A stretch of DNA of 64,000 bases, taken from contig CANFQX010000016.1 of assembly GCA_947449255.1 (NCBI GenBank), positions 1 to 64,000 on the forward strand, given 5' to 3'. The notes under the pieces are model-generated. The model was not told the DNA's origin. It saw nothing but the letters and a program-made list of their open reading frames with translations, and searched no databases. Both the position numbers and the translations under genes were made by a program. This document shows positions 1 through 9,117 of the stretch, one piece after another; within the stretch, counting starts at the first letter, position 1, and each line of letters opens with the position of its first letter. This stretch comes from Pseudobdellovibrionaceae bacterium. Lineage in GTDB: Bacteria; Bdellovibrionota; Bdellovibrionia; Bdellovibrionales; Bdellovibrionaceae.

Positions 1-96
1 CCAATTTATTTAAAAAAAGAAATGGATAAAAAACTTAAAGAATTTTTTCAGCGTGTCGATGAGATTAAAATAAGAAACCGTTCAACGGGATCATGA
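1..96 (+). CDS. C-terminal end of a gene cut by the window edge
   Basis: An open frame runs from the first base to a TGA at 94-96. It encodes a lysine- and glutamate-rich helical tail (KEMDKKLKEFF is readable within it). The 5' part lies outside the window, so no family can be assigned. The charged helical composition and the clean stop, followed by AT-rich intergenic sequence, suggest a real C-terminus rather than a chance frame. No function is proposed. Confidence 0.4.
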   Translation, partial: PIYLKKEMDKKLKEFFQRVDEIKIRNRSTGS

Positions 97-228
97 CTAA
101 AGTACCAAATAGTGTCATTTATCCATGAGTCAATACGATCTCAAGGACCTTCACCAAAAGCCAAGGGTGTATTTGAGATCTAAACGATCAAACTCAGGTT
201 GTTTTTCGAAAGTATTGATTCTTTTGTT

Positions 229-317
229 GAGGTTGTTTTTTTAGCTGGAACTTTAAAATGCGCTGCATTTTAAAAAAAAGCTTGAGATTTTGTGGTGTTT
301 TCCGTTAAAACAACCTC
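229..317. repeat. Nested inverted repeats just upstream of tRNA-Leu
   Basis: An outer 11-bp perfect inverted repeat (GAGGTTGTTTT at 229-239, AAAACAACCTC at 307-317) encloses an inner perfect 10-bp hairpin (TTTAAAATGC at 252-261, GCATTTTAAA at 265-274, loop of three). A further direct copy of AGGTTGTTTTT lies near 197. The structure ends seven bases before the tRNA-Leu acceptor stem. It could be a processed leader, a small RNA or a remnant of an insertion. Function is not known. Confidence 0.45.
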
Positions 318-323
318 TCAAGC

Positions 324-409
324 GCGGGTGTGGTGTAATGGTAGCCACGAGAGACTCAAAATCTCTTGGATTCACGTCCGTGGGGGTTCAAGTCCCTCCA
401 CCCGCACCA
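324..409 (+). tRNA. tRNA-Leu(CAA)
   Basis: The acceptor stem GCGGGTG (324-330) pairs with CACCCGC (399-405), followed by discriminator A and an encoded CCA end at 407-409. The anticodon stem AGAGA/TCTCT encloses the loop CTCAAAA, giving anticodon CAA, which reads UUG leucine codons. A long variable arm, as expected for a class II tRNA, lies between the anticodon and T arms. The T loop TTCAAGT is present. Total length is 86 nt including CCA. Confidence 0.95.
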
Positions 410-564
410 ATTTTCTTCACTCACCATAAAATAAAAAAACTCTGACTCTTAAAATTCTCAAGTTCCTTGCAGCTTCACATTTGATAATATTTTTTGTTAT
501 ATTTAAAAAGACTATTTTTTAAGATTTTGGATACTGAGGATCATTGTCTTGGGAAGAATTGAAA

Positions 565-640
565 TGGTGCAGTCGACAGGACTCGAACCTGTAACCCCTT
601 GGTTCGAAGCCAAGTGCTCTATCCATTGAACTACGACTGC
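565..640 (-). tRNA. tRNA-Arg(UCG)
   Basis: On the minus strand the acceptor GCAGTCG pairs with CGACTGC, followed by A and an encoded CCA (TGG at 565-567 on the plus strand). The anticodon stem CTTGG/CCAAG encloses the loop CTTCGAA, giving anticodon TCG, which reads the arginine codon CGA. The T arm has the usual TTCGAGT loop. The gene lies downstream of the topoisomerase VI operon on the same strand, separated from it by a terminator. Confidence 0.95.
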
Positions 641-716
641 ACAATAGGAAAATTGAAGCATCAGCTTACCAGCTAGTTTGCCAGATACGCAAGCCCTAAG
701 ATTGGGCCGCTGAATG

Positions 717-748
717 AAAAAAGGCGTCCCGAAACGGGCGCCTTTTTA
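717..748 (-). terminator. Intrinsic terminator of the topoisomerase VI operon
   Basis: A GC-rich hairpin (GGCG-CCCG / CGGG-CGCC with loop AAA and one bulged T) is flanked by an A run on the left and a T run on the right. It can therefore act in both directions. On the minus strand it lies about 60 bases after the stop of the topoisomerase VI A gene. Confidence 0.8.
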
Positions 749-803
749 TGAGTCCTTGTTTTGATGATCTAAGGGAAGACCCCAGAGATCACCCTTTCAT
801 GAA

Positions 804-1967
804 TTAGATGTAAGAACCGCGCTTGATTTTCTCAAGAATAATTTTTTCAGTTTTAATTGGATCTCGAGGATCTACAGAGAAAAAGGATTGCTGTTCACAA
901 CGAATTTTTTCTTTAATGAGCCATCGTAAGATGTCTGATAATTTTTTATTCTTCTTATCGAGGAAAAACGGATCGTTTTCCAAGGCGTCCTTGGCTTTTT
1001 TGAGTGCTCGCGCCTCGACGGGGTCAGATTCTCTGACTTTGTAGTGAGGTAAATCGTAGGTTTTTACGTCCTCAGGCAAAACTCCCAAAAATTTAACATT
1101 GGGCGCTGAAAAATCTGAATTTCGAATCAGAGAAGCGGCTGAACCCGCTTTGAGCGTACGAAAGATATTCTGCATCGTGTACGCATCCAGATCTCCGAAG
1201 AAATACATGGGCACATCAAGCTCATCTTGAATAAGCTTTGACCATCCACGAACGGCATTTGAGGGAACCCCTTGGGCACCCATCACAATGCAGTTATTTC
1301 TTTTCGTAAATCCCATCGTCACCAGGGTATTGGCAGTCCCCTCTGATTCAACGATCAGACAGAAGTCGATCTTCTTTTTCGCTTTCAATCTTAAAGCCTG
1401 CGGCTTATTTTTAGGCTGAAATGGCGACGTTCCCAAAGACGATAAATCCACAATAGCTTTATCACCATCTGGCATTGTCTCTGTAACCACCAATTGTTGC
1501 GAATATGTTTGTCCACCCCGATCATTGGCAAAACAATTCAATTCCTCGCGGTAAACTTCAAGCATATCGCCAATAAAATCGATAATTGCATCTGATTCTG
1601 GCTGATCATCAAAATCCAAGGCTCTCAGCCGGGAATTGCCCTTAATCAAACCCTTACACATATAATACAATTCACGCTTTGTATTGACGGAACCAATCTC
1701 AAGATTTCGCAAGAGAATCTCAAGCACAAAGACAACCCGAGCCAGTTTTTGCACTGAAGAAACATTCAATTCAGTCCGAACCACTTTATCGCCAGGAGTG
1801 AGGTAGCCCAACTTAGAATTGTACAGAGAGTTATCCAAAGAGGTCTTCACAGCCTCTAAAACGGGACGTTTTGAAGACTCCAAATCCTTCAGCATTTTGT
1901 CTGCAAGGAGAAGGGCTTCCTTGGGGATATCTATTTTCAAATCACGAATACTGAGTAACTTAGCCAT
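804..1967 (-). CDS. top6A: DNA topoisomerase VI subunit A (Spo11-like)
   Basis: This is the catalytic, DNA-cleaving subunit of a type IIB topoisomerase, which with subunit B relaxes and decatenates DNA by ATP-driven double-strand passage. The 387-residue protein has the 5Y-CAP winged-helix signature KRELYY, so Tyr102 is the likely catalytic tyrosine. A Toprim domain follows, with the acidic residue in VESEG (E207 or E209) and FGDLDAY (D259, D261) as Mg2+ ligands. Subunit B is encoded 36 bases upstream in the same operon, matching the B-then-A order common in archaea. Topoisomerase VI is typical of archaea and plants and is patchy in bacteria. Start is ATG; the terminator lies about 60 bases downstream. 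Confidence 0.9.
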   Translation of the reverse strand: MAKLLSIRDLKIDIPKEALLLADKMLKDLESSKRPVLEAVKTSLDNSLYNSKLGYLTPGDKVVRTELNVSSVQKLARVVFVLEILLRNLEIGSVNTKRELYYMCKGLIKGNSRLRALDFDDQPESDAIIDFIGDMLEVYREELNCFANDRGGQTYSQQLVVTETMPDGDKAIVDLSSLGTSPFQPKNKPQALRLKAKKKIDFCLIVESEGTANTLVTMGFTKRNNCIVMGAQGVPSNAVRGWSKLIQDELDVPMYFFGDLDAYTMQNIFRTLKAGSAASLIRNSDFSAPNVKFLGVLPEDVKTYDLPHYKVRESDPVEARALKKAKDALENDPFFLDKKNKKLSDILRWLIKEKIRCEQQSFFSVDPRDPIKTEKIILEKIKRGSYI

Positions 1968-2003
1968 GATTAATTTTTTCCAGATATTCTTCTAAGAGGT
2001 TAG

Positions 2004-3755
2004 TTAAGTTGATTTCTTAGATGTTGTTTTCTTTGTCGTTGTTGTTTTTTTAGTTCCCTGCGGTTGGGAAGCTTCCTCAACAAGATCTGAAGAGCTGATG
2101 ATATCTATTTCGATTTCATCACGACCAACACCTTTTTTCTTTTCACGAATTTTCTGCTCTAAAAGCTTCGATTCCGCGGCTTCCAGATCTGCAATCGCCT
2201 CTTCGGAGTCGCGCCCCAAGAGTTTTCTTAATCCCTCTTCAGCCCTTTTTTTACGAGCCTCAGGTGCATTAACAATCCTTGCCAAACACTCAACTAAAAT
2301 TGGACCAAACTGTTCGATGTGCGCCAATTTTCGCTCAAGGTCTGCTTCTTTCACTTCTTTTCTGATATGTCGTGAAAGTTTTTGACCCGCCTGAATCAAT
2401 GCCAGCCGAATTTCAGAAACCAATTCATCCGAAGCATCAATAGTTTCTTTAGAGGCATTTTTAAATTTAATAAATGGCGACACGATGGAAATTGCAAAGA
2501 TATAGGGCCCTAAAGGCAAACTGTCTTTTGGCTGCTGCAGTCCATAGGCCTTCCAATTCACTGACTCGATGGCCCAAGTGATTGCACAACCCGACTTATC
2601 AAACTGCAAAGGGACGCGATTTGCAAACCGCAGCAATTGCACAGAACTGTCACCCGTTTGATGGCGGTCTTTAAAACGCGCCAAAGCGACTTCAACAACG
2701 ACCGGTTTAAAATCACAGATGCAGGGTTTGCGAGTCACAACCGCAAAGAAATCCACTTCACCCAATCGAGTTATGGATTTTGATAAGGCTTCTTCGCCCA
2801 CGGTCAAAACTGACTTCGTTGAAGGCGGCATCAAATTTGTGGCCTGAACTGCCATGAATGCCTTTTTAAAATCTTCTTCACTTAAAGAAGACACTGATTT
2901 TTCAATCAAATTTTTGGGCATCCCCTGTTTTACAAAATCACTGATGGATTGATCACTAATCCGAGAAAATCCTGTTTTTAAAAACTTCGACAGAGTTGTC
3001 TTACCAAATAAAGTGGAGTGAGTTATAAACTCTCCCAACTTAAAGGTGTGAGGATGTGGTAAGGTTGCTTCTGGAATTTCAGGCACCTCTGTGCTGACTC
3101 GGTTTACAGTGACAAAATCATTTTCTACCAACTTGTAAGTCATCGTCAGATGGGGATTTACCAGAACTGTTCCTTCAATATAAGTTAAAAGGCCGCCATC
3201 GCCATTCAACTGTATACGACCGTCCAGAATGAACTCGACGCGAGTTCCGCAATCACGGTCCCAATCTAGAGTTTCTTTTTTCTTTAAAATGCCAGTGTTT
3301 GATTTAATATCGACATCGACTTGCGCTGACATCGCTTTTCGCATTTTTTTAGTTTTCGAGATGACATTTACGCCTCTGGCATTGGTCATTTGCGCCCAAG
3401 TGGTTGCAGCTGAAATACCAATCCCCTGCTGACCTCGGGAACATTGTCCTCGGCCAAACTTAGATGACGCTAAATATTCTCCATAAACTTTGGCAATATC
3501 CTCTGAATCAATGCCGGGGCCATTGTCTTCCACGACAATACGAATGAGATCTGTATTTTTAGTCGATCCAATGCCAACTTTTGCAATTTCAACCAATAGA
3601 TCAGGCAATATACCTGCCGATTCGCAAGCGTCTAGGGAGTTATCTACAGCCTCTTTAAGAGTCGTCAAAACGGCCTTTAATGGGGATGAGAAACCCACCT
3701 GTTGAAGGTTCTTGGCAAAATATTCCGCGGTGCTACTTTTAGTAATTTTGCTCAC
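2004..3755 (-). CDS. top6B: DNA topoisomerase VI subunit B (GHKL ATPase)
   Basis: This is the ATPase subunit of topoisomerase VI; ATP-driven dimerisation closes the gate around DNA cut by subunit A. The N-terminal GHKL (Bergerat) fold has its N box (EAVDNSLDAC, with E35 and N39), G1 box (VEDNGPGID, D77) and glycine-rich lid (RGQQGIGISAA). The middle should hold the H2TH and transducer domains. The last 16 residues are almost only Lys, Thr and Ser, a basic tail that may contact DNA. The start is GTG at 3755, preceded by an AAGGG stretch at a somewhat long spacing. It is transcribed with top6A and diverges from the CinA-like gene across about 260 bp. Confidence 0.9.
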   Translation of the reverse strand: MSKITKSSTAEYFAKNLQQVGFSSPLKAVLTTLKEAVDNSLDACESAGILPDLLVEIAKVGIGSTKNTDLIRIVVEDNGPGIDSEDIAKVYGEYLASSKFGRGQCSRGQQGIGISAATTWAQMTNARGVNVISKTKKMRKAMSAQVDVDIKSNTGILKKKETLDWDRDCGTRVEFILDGRIQLNGDGGLLTYIEGTVLVNPHLTMTYKLVENDFVTVNRVSTEVPEIPEATLPHPHTFKLGEFITHSTLFGKTTLSKFLKTGFSRISDQSISDFVKQGMPKNLIEKSVSSLSEEDFKKAFMAVQATNLMPPSTKSVLTVGEEALSKSITRLGEVDFFAVVTRKPCICDFKPVVVEVALARFKDRHQTGDSSVQLLRFANRVPLQFDKSGCAITWAIESVNWKAYGLQQPKDSLPLGPYIFAISIVSPFIKFKNASKETIDASDELVSEIRLALIQAGQKLSRHIRKEVKEADLERKLAHIEQFGPILVECLARIVNAPEARKKRAEEGLRKLLGRDSEEAIADLEAAESKLLEQKIREKKKGVGRDEIEIDIISSSDLVEEASQPQGTKKTTTTKKTTSKKST

Positions 3756-4016
3756 AGTTGCTTCACCCTTCTAAATTTCCATCTCATATATTCATCACAT
3801 GATTTTATCCATGAAATTGATCATGAATTGAGTCTTGTTAAAGAATTTTAATTAATTTTAATCAATAACTCTCATAGCTTAACGTGAACGCAGGGTAGCA
3901 AATCAAGACCAAAGGCCTACTAACGCACAACGTAATTCATAACATTGCTTTTCAGATGGTTCCAAAAATGCCTATTTTAAGTGACTTTAACCATGATTTT
4001 TATCAGGAGTTGCCCA

Positions 4017-5114
4017 ATGAAAGCCGCCATTTTAGCTATCGGAACAGAGTTGGTTGACGGTCAAATCGTCAATAAAAATGCCGCCTGGATCTCCAAGCAG
4101 CTTAAAGACATTGGACTGCAGAGCTCCATTCACCTAGCTGTGCCGGATGAGAGAGAGCTTATTCTTGAGGCCCTGGACTTCTGCGCTAACCACGGTGATC
4201 TGATTTTTGTCACAGGTGGCCTTGGCCCCACATCCGATGACTTTACCAGAGACATCATCAGCGAATGGACCAAGTCTCCGTTAAAATTTGATGAAGCCTC
4301 ATGGCTTCAGATCAAAGAGCGACTTGAGCCTCGTGGCTTTACAGTTAAAGAAATTCAACGCCAGCAGTGCTATTTTCCTGAAGGAGCTCAGATATTAAAA
4401 AACTTAGAGGGCACAGCCAATGCTTTCTTTATGGAAGCGCAAAACAAAAAGTTTTTTATCCTCCCCGGTCCTCCGCGTGAAATTCAAGCCGTCTGGGACT
4501 TTGCCATTTCAGATTGGCTAAAAACCAATACAAAGAATTTAGACCCTGCGGTGACGAGGTCTTGGGACACCCTGGGCATTGGAGAGTCCGACATCGCCTT
4601 GATTGTCGAGGGAGCTCTGCAAGGAATTGAAGTTGAAAAAGGCTACCGCGTTCATTTGCCTTATGTTGAAGTTAAGATTTCATACCCCAAATCTCAAGAG
4701 CAAAAATATGCGACAGCCATTGAAAAGCTCACCGAGGCGCTTTCTCACTGCCTGGTGACCCGTGATCAACAGGATGTTCCTGAATTGTTGGCTTTAGCTC
4801 TCAAAAAATATTCTTCGCTCAGCATACAAGACAGCGTGACCGGAGCTTATCTATTAAATCGACTGACACCAGTGACTCGTGAATTTATCAAAAAAAGCAC
4901 CTGGAGTTTTTCAAACAGTGCCATTGATGATTCATCACAGCTGAAACTTTTCATTGAACATCGTGATGAACACTCCTGCTGGGTGATTCTTGAGAAAGGG
5001 GGGCAGAGAATGAAAGATATCCTGGAAGCGCCCTACAAGTCCCCTTTAATGAGAGAACGTCGGCTGCAATATTTTGCTGAATTAGCGATGATTTTTTGGC
5101 TGAGATACATTTAA
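4017..5114 (+). CDS. cinA: CinA-like protein with degenerate C-terminal domain
   Basis: The N-terminal half is a clear CinA/MoaB-like domain (COG1058), with GTELVDGQIVNKN near the start and GGLGPTSDD at about residue 70, as in nucleotide-pyrophosphatase CinA proteins. The C-terminal half corresponds in position to the NMN-deamidase domain, but the usual ESCTGG catalytic motif reads DSVTGA and the domain is shortened (365 residues against about 410-430). The deamidase activity is therefore probably lost. I chose the ATG at 4017 because CAGGAG lies just upstream and because the family normally begins MKAAILAIGTEL; an upstream in-frame ATG at 3981 lacks a site. A terminator follows. Confidence 0.85.
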   Translation: MKAAILAIGTELVDGQIVNKNAAWISKQLKDIGLQSSIHLAVPDERELILEALDFCANHGDLIFVTGGLGPTSDDFTRDIISEWTKSPLKFDEASWLQIKERLEPRGFTVKEIQRQQCYFPEGAQILKNLEGTANAFFMEAQNKKFFILPGPPREIQAVWDFAISDWLKTNTKNLDPAVTRSWDTLGIGESDIALIVEGALQGIEVEKGYRVHLPYVEVKISYPKSQEQKYATAIEKLTEALSHCLVTRDQQDVPELLALALKKYSSLSIQDSVTGAYLLNRLTPVTREFIKKSTWSFSNSAIDDSSQLKLFIEHRDEHSCWVILEKGGQRMKDILEAPYKSPLMRERRLQYFAELAMIFWLRYI

Positions 5115-5126
5115 CTTAAACCTATT

Positions 5127-5165
5127 AAAAAAAAGGGTGCTCGATGATCGGCACCCTTTTTCTTT
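5127..5165. terminator. Bidirectional terminator between convergent genes
   Basis: GGGTGC (5135-5140) pairs with GCACCC (5151-5156), with a run of eight A on the left and TTTTT on the right. It sits between the CinA-like gene on the plus strand and the S1 protein gene on the minus strand, so it can stop transcription from both sides. Confidence 0.8.
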
Positions 5166-5182
5166 ATAATTTATTGAAAAGG

Positions 5183-6388
5183 CTATTTTAACTTCAAACC
5201 TTTTAAGGCATCACCCATCGACGCAAAGCCACTGCCTGAGGTTGGTTGATGTGCTCTCCAAGTCACATCTTCAGCTTCGCCAGGAATTGCTAAAGAAATT
5301 TTCTTTTCTTCGAAGAGAATTTGATCAATTTGAACAAGGATCTCGTCGCCACGTTTTTTGTTTTCAAATTGACTGGCTTCGACTGAATCGCGCCATTTAG
5401 ATTTAGGCAATAAGCCCGTAATACCTGGAGCGATGTTCACAAACAATCCATAGACTTCTTTTTTCTCAACTTTGCCTTTGATTATCGTTCCCACAGGAAA
5501 CTTCTGAGGCACCATTGTCCAAGGATTGCCCTCTCCATCTGCTTGTTTCAAAGAAAGTGAAATCTTAAGCTTGCCGCCATCCATCTCCTCAAGACTTAAC
5601 AACTTAACAGTAATCGCTTGTCCGACAGCAACCACTTCTTTTGGATCATTGACGCGGGACCAAGACAACTCAGAGACATGAACTAAACCTTCAACGCCCG
5701 CTTCGAGTTCAACAAAAGCTCCGAATTTTTCAATTCGAATCACTTTCCCTTCCAAAATAGCACCTGGCTGATGCTTCAACATAAAGGCACCTTCATGTTC
5801 AGCTTTTTGCAGGTCCAAAAGTTTACGACGAGAAACGACAATATTGCGCCCTTTTTTATCAAATTGCGTGATCAAAAAAGTTAACTTTTTATCAATATAT
5901 TCAGCTGCATCTTGCACAAATCTTGAATCAATTTGACTGATGGGACAAAAAGCTGTTTTCCCCTGAATGCTGACTCGGAATCCGCCATTGCAAACTTCAG
6001 TGACTTTTCCTTCAACTGGAAGCTCCATATCAAAAGCATCTTCAAGGGTGTCGGCACTAGCTGCCATAGATCCTTTTTTTGCGACTCGTATTTCGCCGCC
6101 TCTGAGTGAGATCACAACGCAATCTATGACATCACCAACATTGTATTTCACTTGCTTATTTTCATCCAAAAGTTCTCGTGTAAAAATCATTCCATCTACA
6201 GGGGTTCCTGTTGATACAAAAGACTCTTCTTTACCAATGGACAGAATCTCACCTTGAAATTTCTCTCCAACAGTCATTTGTGATTTAAAGCCTTTTTCTG
6301 ACTGAGCGAACATTTGCTCAAAGTCTTCCACCACTTTATTTTCTACAACTTCATCACCGAAAATATCTTTTTTAGAACCTTTAGACAT
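5183..6388 (-). CDS. S1 RNA-binding domain protein, four S1 repeats
   Basis: The 401-residue protein has four S1 (OB-fold) domains at about residues 38-105, 123-192, 208-285 and 298-370. The third is the most canonical (GKVIRIEKFGAFVEL, then GLVHVSELSW). Ribosomal protein S1 of most proteobacteria has six repeats and about 550 residues, so this is either a short S1 or a second S1-like RNA-binding protein; I cannot tell which from the window. Its likely role is binding mRNA or the ribosome in the cytoplasm. The ATG is preceded by AAGGAAA at good spacing. It ends against a shared terminator and has its own upstream region of about 230 bp. Confidence 0.85.
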   Translation of the reverse strand: MSKGSKKDIFGDEVVENKVVEDFEQMFAQSEKGFKSQMTVGEKFQGEILSIGKEESFVSTGTPVDGMIFTRELLDENKQVKYNVGDVIDCVVISLRGGEIRVAKKGSMAASADTLEDAFDMELPVEGKVTEVCNGGFRVSIQGKTAFCPISQIDSRFVQDAAEYIDKKLTFLITQFDKKGRNIVVSRRKLLDLQKAEHEGAFMLKHQPGAILEGKVIRIEKFGAFVELEAGVEGLVHVSELSWSRVNDPKEVVAVGQAITVKLLSLEEMDGGKLKISLSLKQADGEGNPWTMVPQKFPVGTIIKGKVEKKEVYGLFVNIAPGITGLLPKSKWRDSVEASQFENKKRGDEILVQIDQILFEEKKISLAIPGEAEDVTWRAHQPTSGSGFASMGDALKGLKLK

Positions 6389-6616
6389 AAAATTTCCTTA
6401 AGTTTTAACCAGCTCTGTTAATTAAAATCACAATAAGCCTATTTATCGTGGTCATTGTCATTTCAGGCCGAGACTCAAAGAGTACAGCAAAGCAGATTGC
6501 AGGTCAAAAAAGATCCTCTTAAAAGTTCCTTAAGTGACCAGCGCCAAAAACTGCACCGAGATCCCACCTGAATTCAAAAGAATTATAAAAAAATGAACCT
6601 TTCAAGGCAGAAAGTC

Positions 6617-8935
6617 TTAAGAGCACCCCACTGTGGTCCCACAATTTGGACAGCGATAACATCCACTGGTGAGCACTGTATCACTCTGACATTCTGAGCA
6701 CTTAAAGGCGACATTGGGAATAATATCTAGGTTGATTTCTTGAGCCTGGCCAGCCGCGGTCTCTCCCTTTATTTTTAGATTCAGGGGCTGGCTCTGCTTG
6801 CTTCCATCACGGTAGATGGAGACGGCCTTCACACCCAGACGCCAGGCCAAGAAATAAATATCACTGATCTCTTTTTCGGTCGCTCCTGCAGGTAAATTGA
6901 CTGTTTTTGAAATCGCACCGGATATAAAGGGCTGAACACAGGCCATCATCTTGATGTGGCTTTCCGCCGATAAAACTCTCTGGCCATCAAAGGCATTTGC
7001 ACAATCAAAGACACTCAGATGCTGGGGTTTCATTTCCGGACATCCCTGCACTGTATTATGCTCTAAAATATAGCCTAAAATGCTTTTTATTTCATCGTCG
7101 CTGTAATGAAGTCTACGCAAAGAAGGTTCTACGGATTGATTCACTATTTGAATTTCACCGCCACCGACAAGCTTTTTAAACTTATTTAAAGAAAAATCAG
7201 GCTCAATTCCCGTCGTATCACAGTCCATCAGAAATCCAATGGTGCCCGTCGGCGCAACCACCGTCACTTGCGCATTTCTAAATCCATATTTTGCGCCATT
7301 TTCAACGACACCCTTCCAAAGGTGATTCAGGGCCTCCTCGAGTCCCTGAGGCAACAGACCCCAAGAAATCTGCTTCAAGGACTTCTGATGCATCTTAATA
7401 ACTTTCAACATTGAATTTTGGTTTTTTTGAAATCCGGAAAAAACACCTTTTGTCCGAGCCAGCTCGGCGCTGGTCAGATAAGAAACCCCAGTCAGTAAGG
7501 CAGAAAGTGCCCCCGCCCAGGCTCTTCCCAATTCACTGTCATAGGGAATCCCCATGCGCATCAATAAACTTCCTAGATTGGCAAAACCCAATCCCAGGGT
7601 GCGATAATCATGAGCATTCTGTGCAATCTTTCTTGTAGGATAACTTGAATAATCTATAAGAATTTCTTGAGCAATAAAGAGCGTTCGCGCCGTGTGAATC
7701 AGGGATTCAATATCAAAACTGCCATCGGGATTTAAAAACTTTGCAAGATTTATCGAGGCTAAATTGCAAGCTGAATCATCCAGAAACATGTACTCCGAAC
7801 ACGGATTGCTTGCGCGAATTTCTCCCGATTTTGGACAGGTGTGCCATTTGTTGATCGTATCATGAAATTGAAGTCCAGGATCAGCACAGACCCATGCCGC
7901 ATGAGAAATTCTTTTCCAAATATCCCCCGCAGGAATTTCAAAGCGAGTTTTCCCATTCGAGCGATCTTTTAATTTCCAAAGTTTTTCTTCAAGAATCGCT
8001 TTCATAAATGAGTTGGTCAGTCGCACAGAATTATTTCCATTTTGACCAGCCACTGTTCGGTAAGCTTCACCTTCAAAATCTGAACTAAGACCAGAGGCAA
8101 TCAACATTAAAGCCTTGCGCTCCTCATTCATTTTCCAATCTATGAAATCAAGGACTTCGGGATGGTCAATATCGACAATAACCATCTTGGCCGCTCGACG
8201 AGTGGTTCCGCCGGATTTAATCGCTCCGGCACCTTTATCTAAAACTTCGAGAAATGAAATTAATCCAGAACTAAAACCGCCGGAGCTGGTGACTTCATAT
8301 TTACTGCGCAGATTTGAAAAATTGGTCCCTGAACCTGAACCATACTTAAATAACTTAGCCTCGCTTTGTGCTAATCCAAAAATACTTTCAATAGAGTCAT
8401 CAACACTCTGGATAAAACAGGCCGAACACTGTGGCCGCTCATAAGCGTTTTTGGTCGAAAAAACCTGCTTTTTCTTATCGTCCCAGGCGAAATGCTCACT
8501 GGGAGAACTGATTTTATAAGCCTCAAACAGACCGGCATTGAACCAGACAGGACTATTAAAAGCAGCTCGCTGAGAAAATAAAATATATTTTAATTCTTTG
8601 GCAAAATTATTGAAGTCTTTTGAATGAGCAAAATAGTCTTTTTGTTTTTTTGCCGACTTTACGATGGCATCAACAACTCGTCCTACGATTTGCTTGACCG
8701 ATTTTTCGCTTTTGGTCCCCGGCACACCCAGTTTTCGAAAATATTTACTGGCTGCAATTTCAATAGCCAACTGCGACCATCCTGCCGGAGCTTCGACTTT
8801 TTTCATTTCAAAAAAAACTTCACCTGCACGGCTCTTGATCGTACAGTCGACCTTTTTCCAATGAAATAAATCTTCAGGTTTTTCATTCGAAGCCACAAAA
8901 TAGGAGGAACTGTGCAATTTGTACTTTTTTACCAT
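6617..8935 (-). CDS. nrdJ: Adenosylcobalamin-dependent (class II) ribonucleotide reductase
   Basis: This enzyme reduces ribonucleotides to deoxyribonucleotides using a B12-derived radical, with no oxygen requirement. Diagnostic motifs are PQCSACF (first redox cysteine), NPCSEY (radical cysteine loop), DSACNLAS (second redox cysteine), and PTGTIGF in the barrel. The C-terminus is a zinc-ribbon-like cysteine cluster (CSEC ... [11 protein letters not shown]) that regenerates the active-site disulfide. Length of about 772 residues fits the NrdJ family. The start chosen is the ATG at 8935, with AGGA eight bases upstream; an in-frame TTG lies two codons before it. I saw no B12 riboswitch in the 180-bp upstream region shared with the cysteine desulfurase gene. 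Confidence 0.93.
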   Translation of the reverse strand: MVKKYKLHSSSYFVASNEKPEDLFHWKKVDCTIKSRAGEVFFEMKKVEAPAGWSQLAIEIAASKYFRKLGVPGTKSEKSVKQIVGRVVDAIVKSAKKQKDYFAHSKDFNNFAKELKYILFSQRAAFNSPVWFNAGLFEAYKISSPSEHFAWDDKKKQVFSTKNAYERPQCSACFIQSVDDSIESIFGLAQSEAKLFKYGSGSGTNFSNLRSKYEVTSSGGFSSGLISFLEVLDKGAGAIKSGGTTRRAAKMVIVDIDHPEVLDFIDWKMNEERKALMLIASGLSSDFEGEAYRTVAGQNGNNSVRLTNSFMKAILEEKLWKLKDRSNGKTRFEIPAGDIWKRISHAAWVCADPGLQFHDTINKWHTCPKSGEIRASNPCSEYMFLDDSACNLASINLAKFLNPDGSFDIESLIHTARTLFIAQEILIDYSSYPTRKIAQNAHDYRTLGLGFANLGSLLMRMGIPYDSELGRAWAGALSALLTGVSYLTSAELARTKGVFSGFQKNQNSMLKVIKMHQKSLKQISWGLLPQGLEEALNHLWKGVVENGAKYGFRNAQVTVVAPTGTIGFLMDCDTTGIEPDFSLNKFKKLVGGGEIQIVNQSVEPSLRRLHYSDDEIKSILGYILEHNTVQGCPEMKPQHLSVFDCANAFDGQRVLSAESHIKMMACVQPFISGAISKTVNLPAGATEKEISDIYFLAWRLGVKAVSIYRDGSKQSQPLNLKIKGETAAGQAQEINLDIIPNVAFKCSECQSDTVLTSGCYRCPNCGTTVGCS

Positions 8936-9040
8936 AGGCAATATCCTAATTCCATGCTGACTGAATCACAAGCTCTACAAAAGTGAGTCCTGGTTAAAGA
9001 ATTGCAATATTAAAAAATATCGAGCAAAATTGGAGCAGCC

Positions 9041-9052
9041 TAAATATATTTA
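9041..9052. promoter_or_regulatory. AT-rich palindrome in the nrdJ/desulfurase intergenic region
   Basis: TAAATATATTTA is a perfect 12-bp palindrome between the divergent nrdJ and cysteine desulfurase genes. It resembles the AT-rich core of NrdR boxes but lacks the flanking ACAC/GTGT bases, so it is only a candidate operator. A weak promoter-like TTGACC (9056-9061) with TATTTA 18 bases later points toward the desulfurase gene. Confidence 0.25.
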
Positions 9053-9117
9053 TTATTGACCATTTTCGAAGGCCATGCGTATTTAGAATTCATATCAAAA
9101 ATGGAAGTAAAAAAGCA

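Noticed and set aside
8936-9117. Possible B12 riboswitch upstream of nrdJ
   Set aside because: The region is only about 180 bp, shared with a divergent gene, and has no B12-box-like GCCACTG or matching stems.
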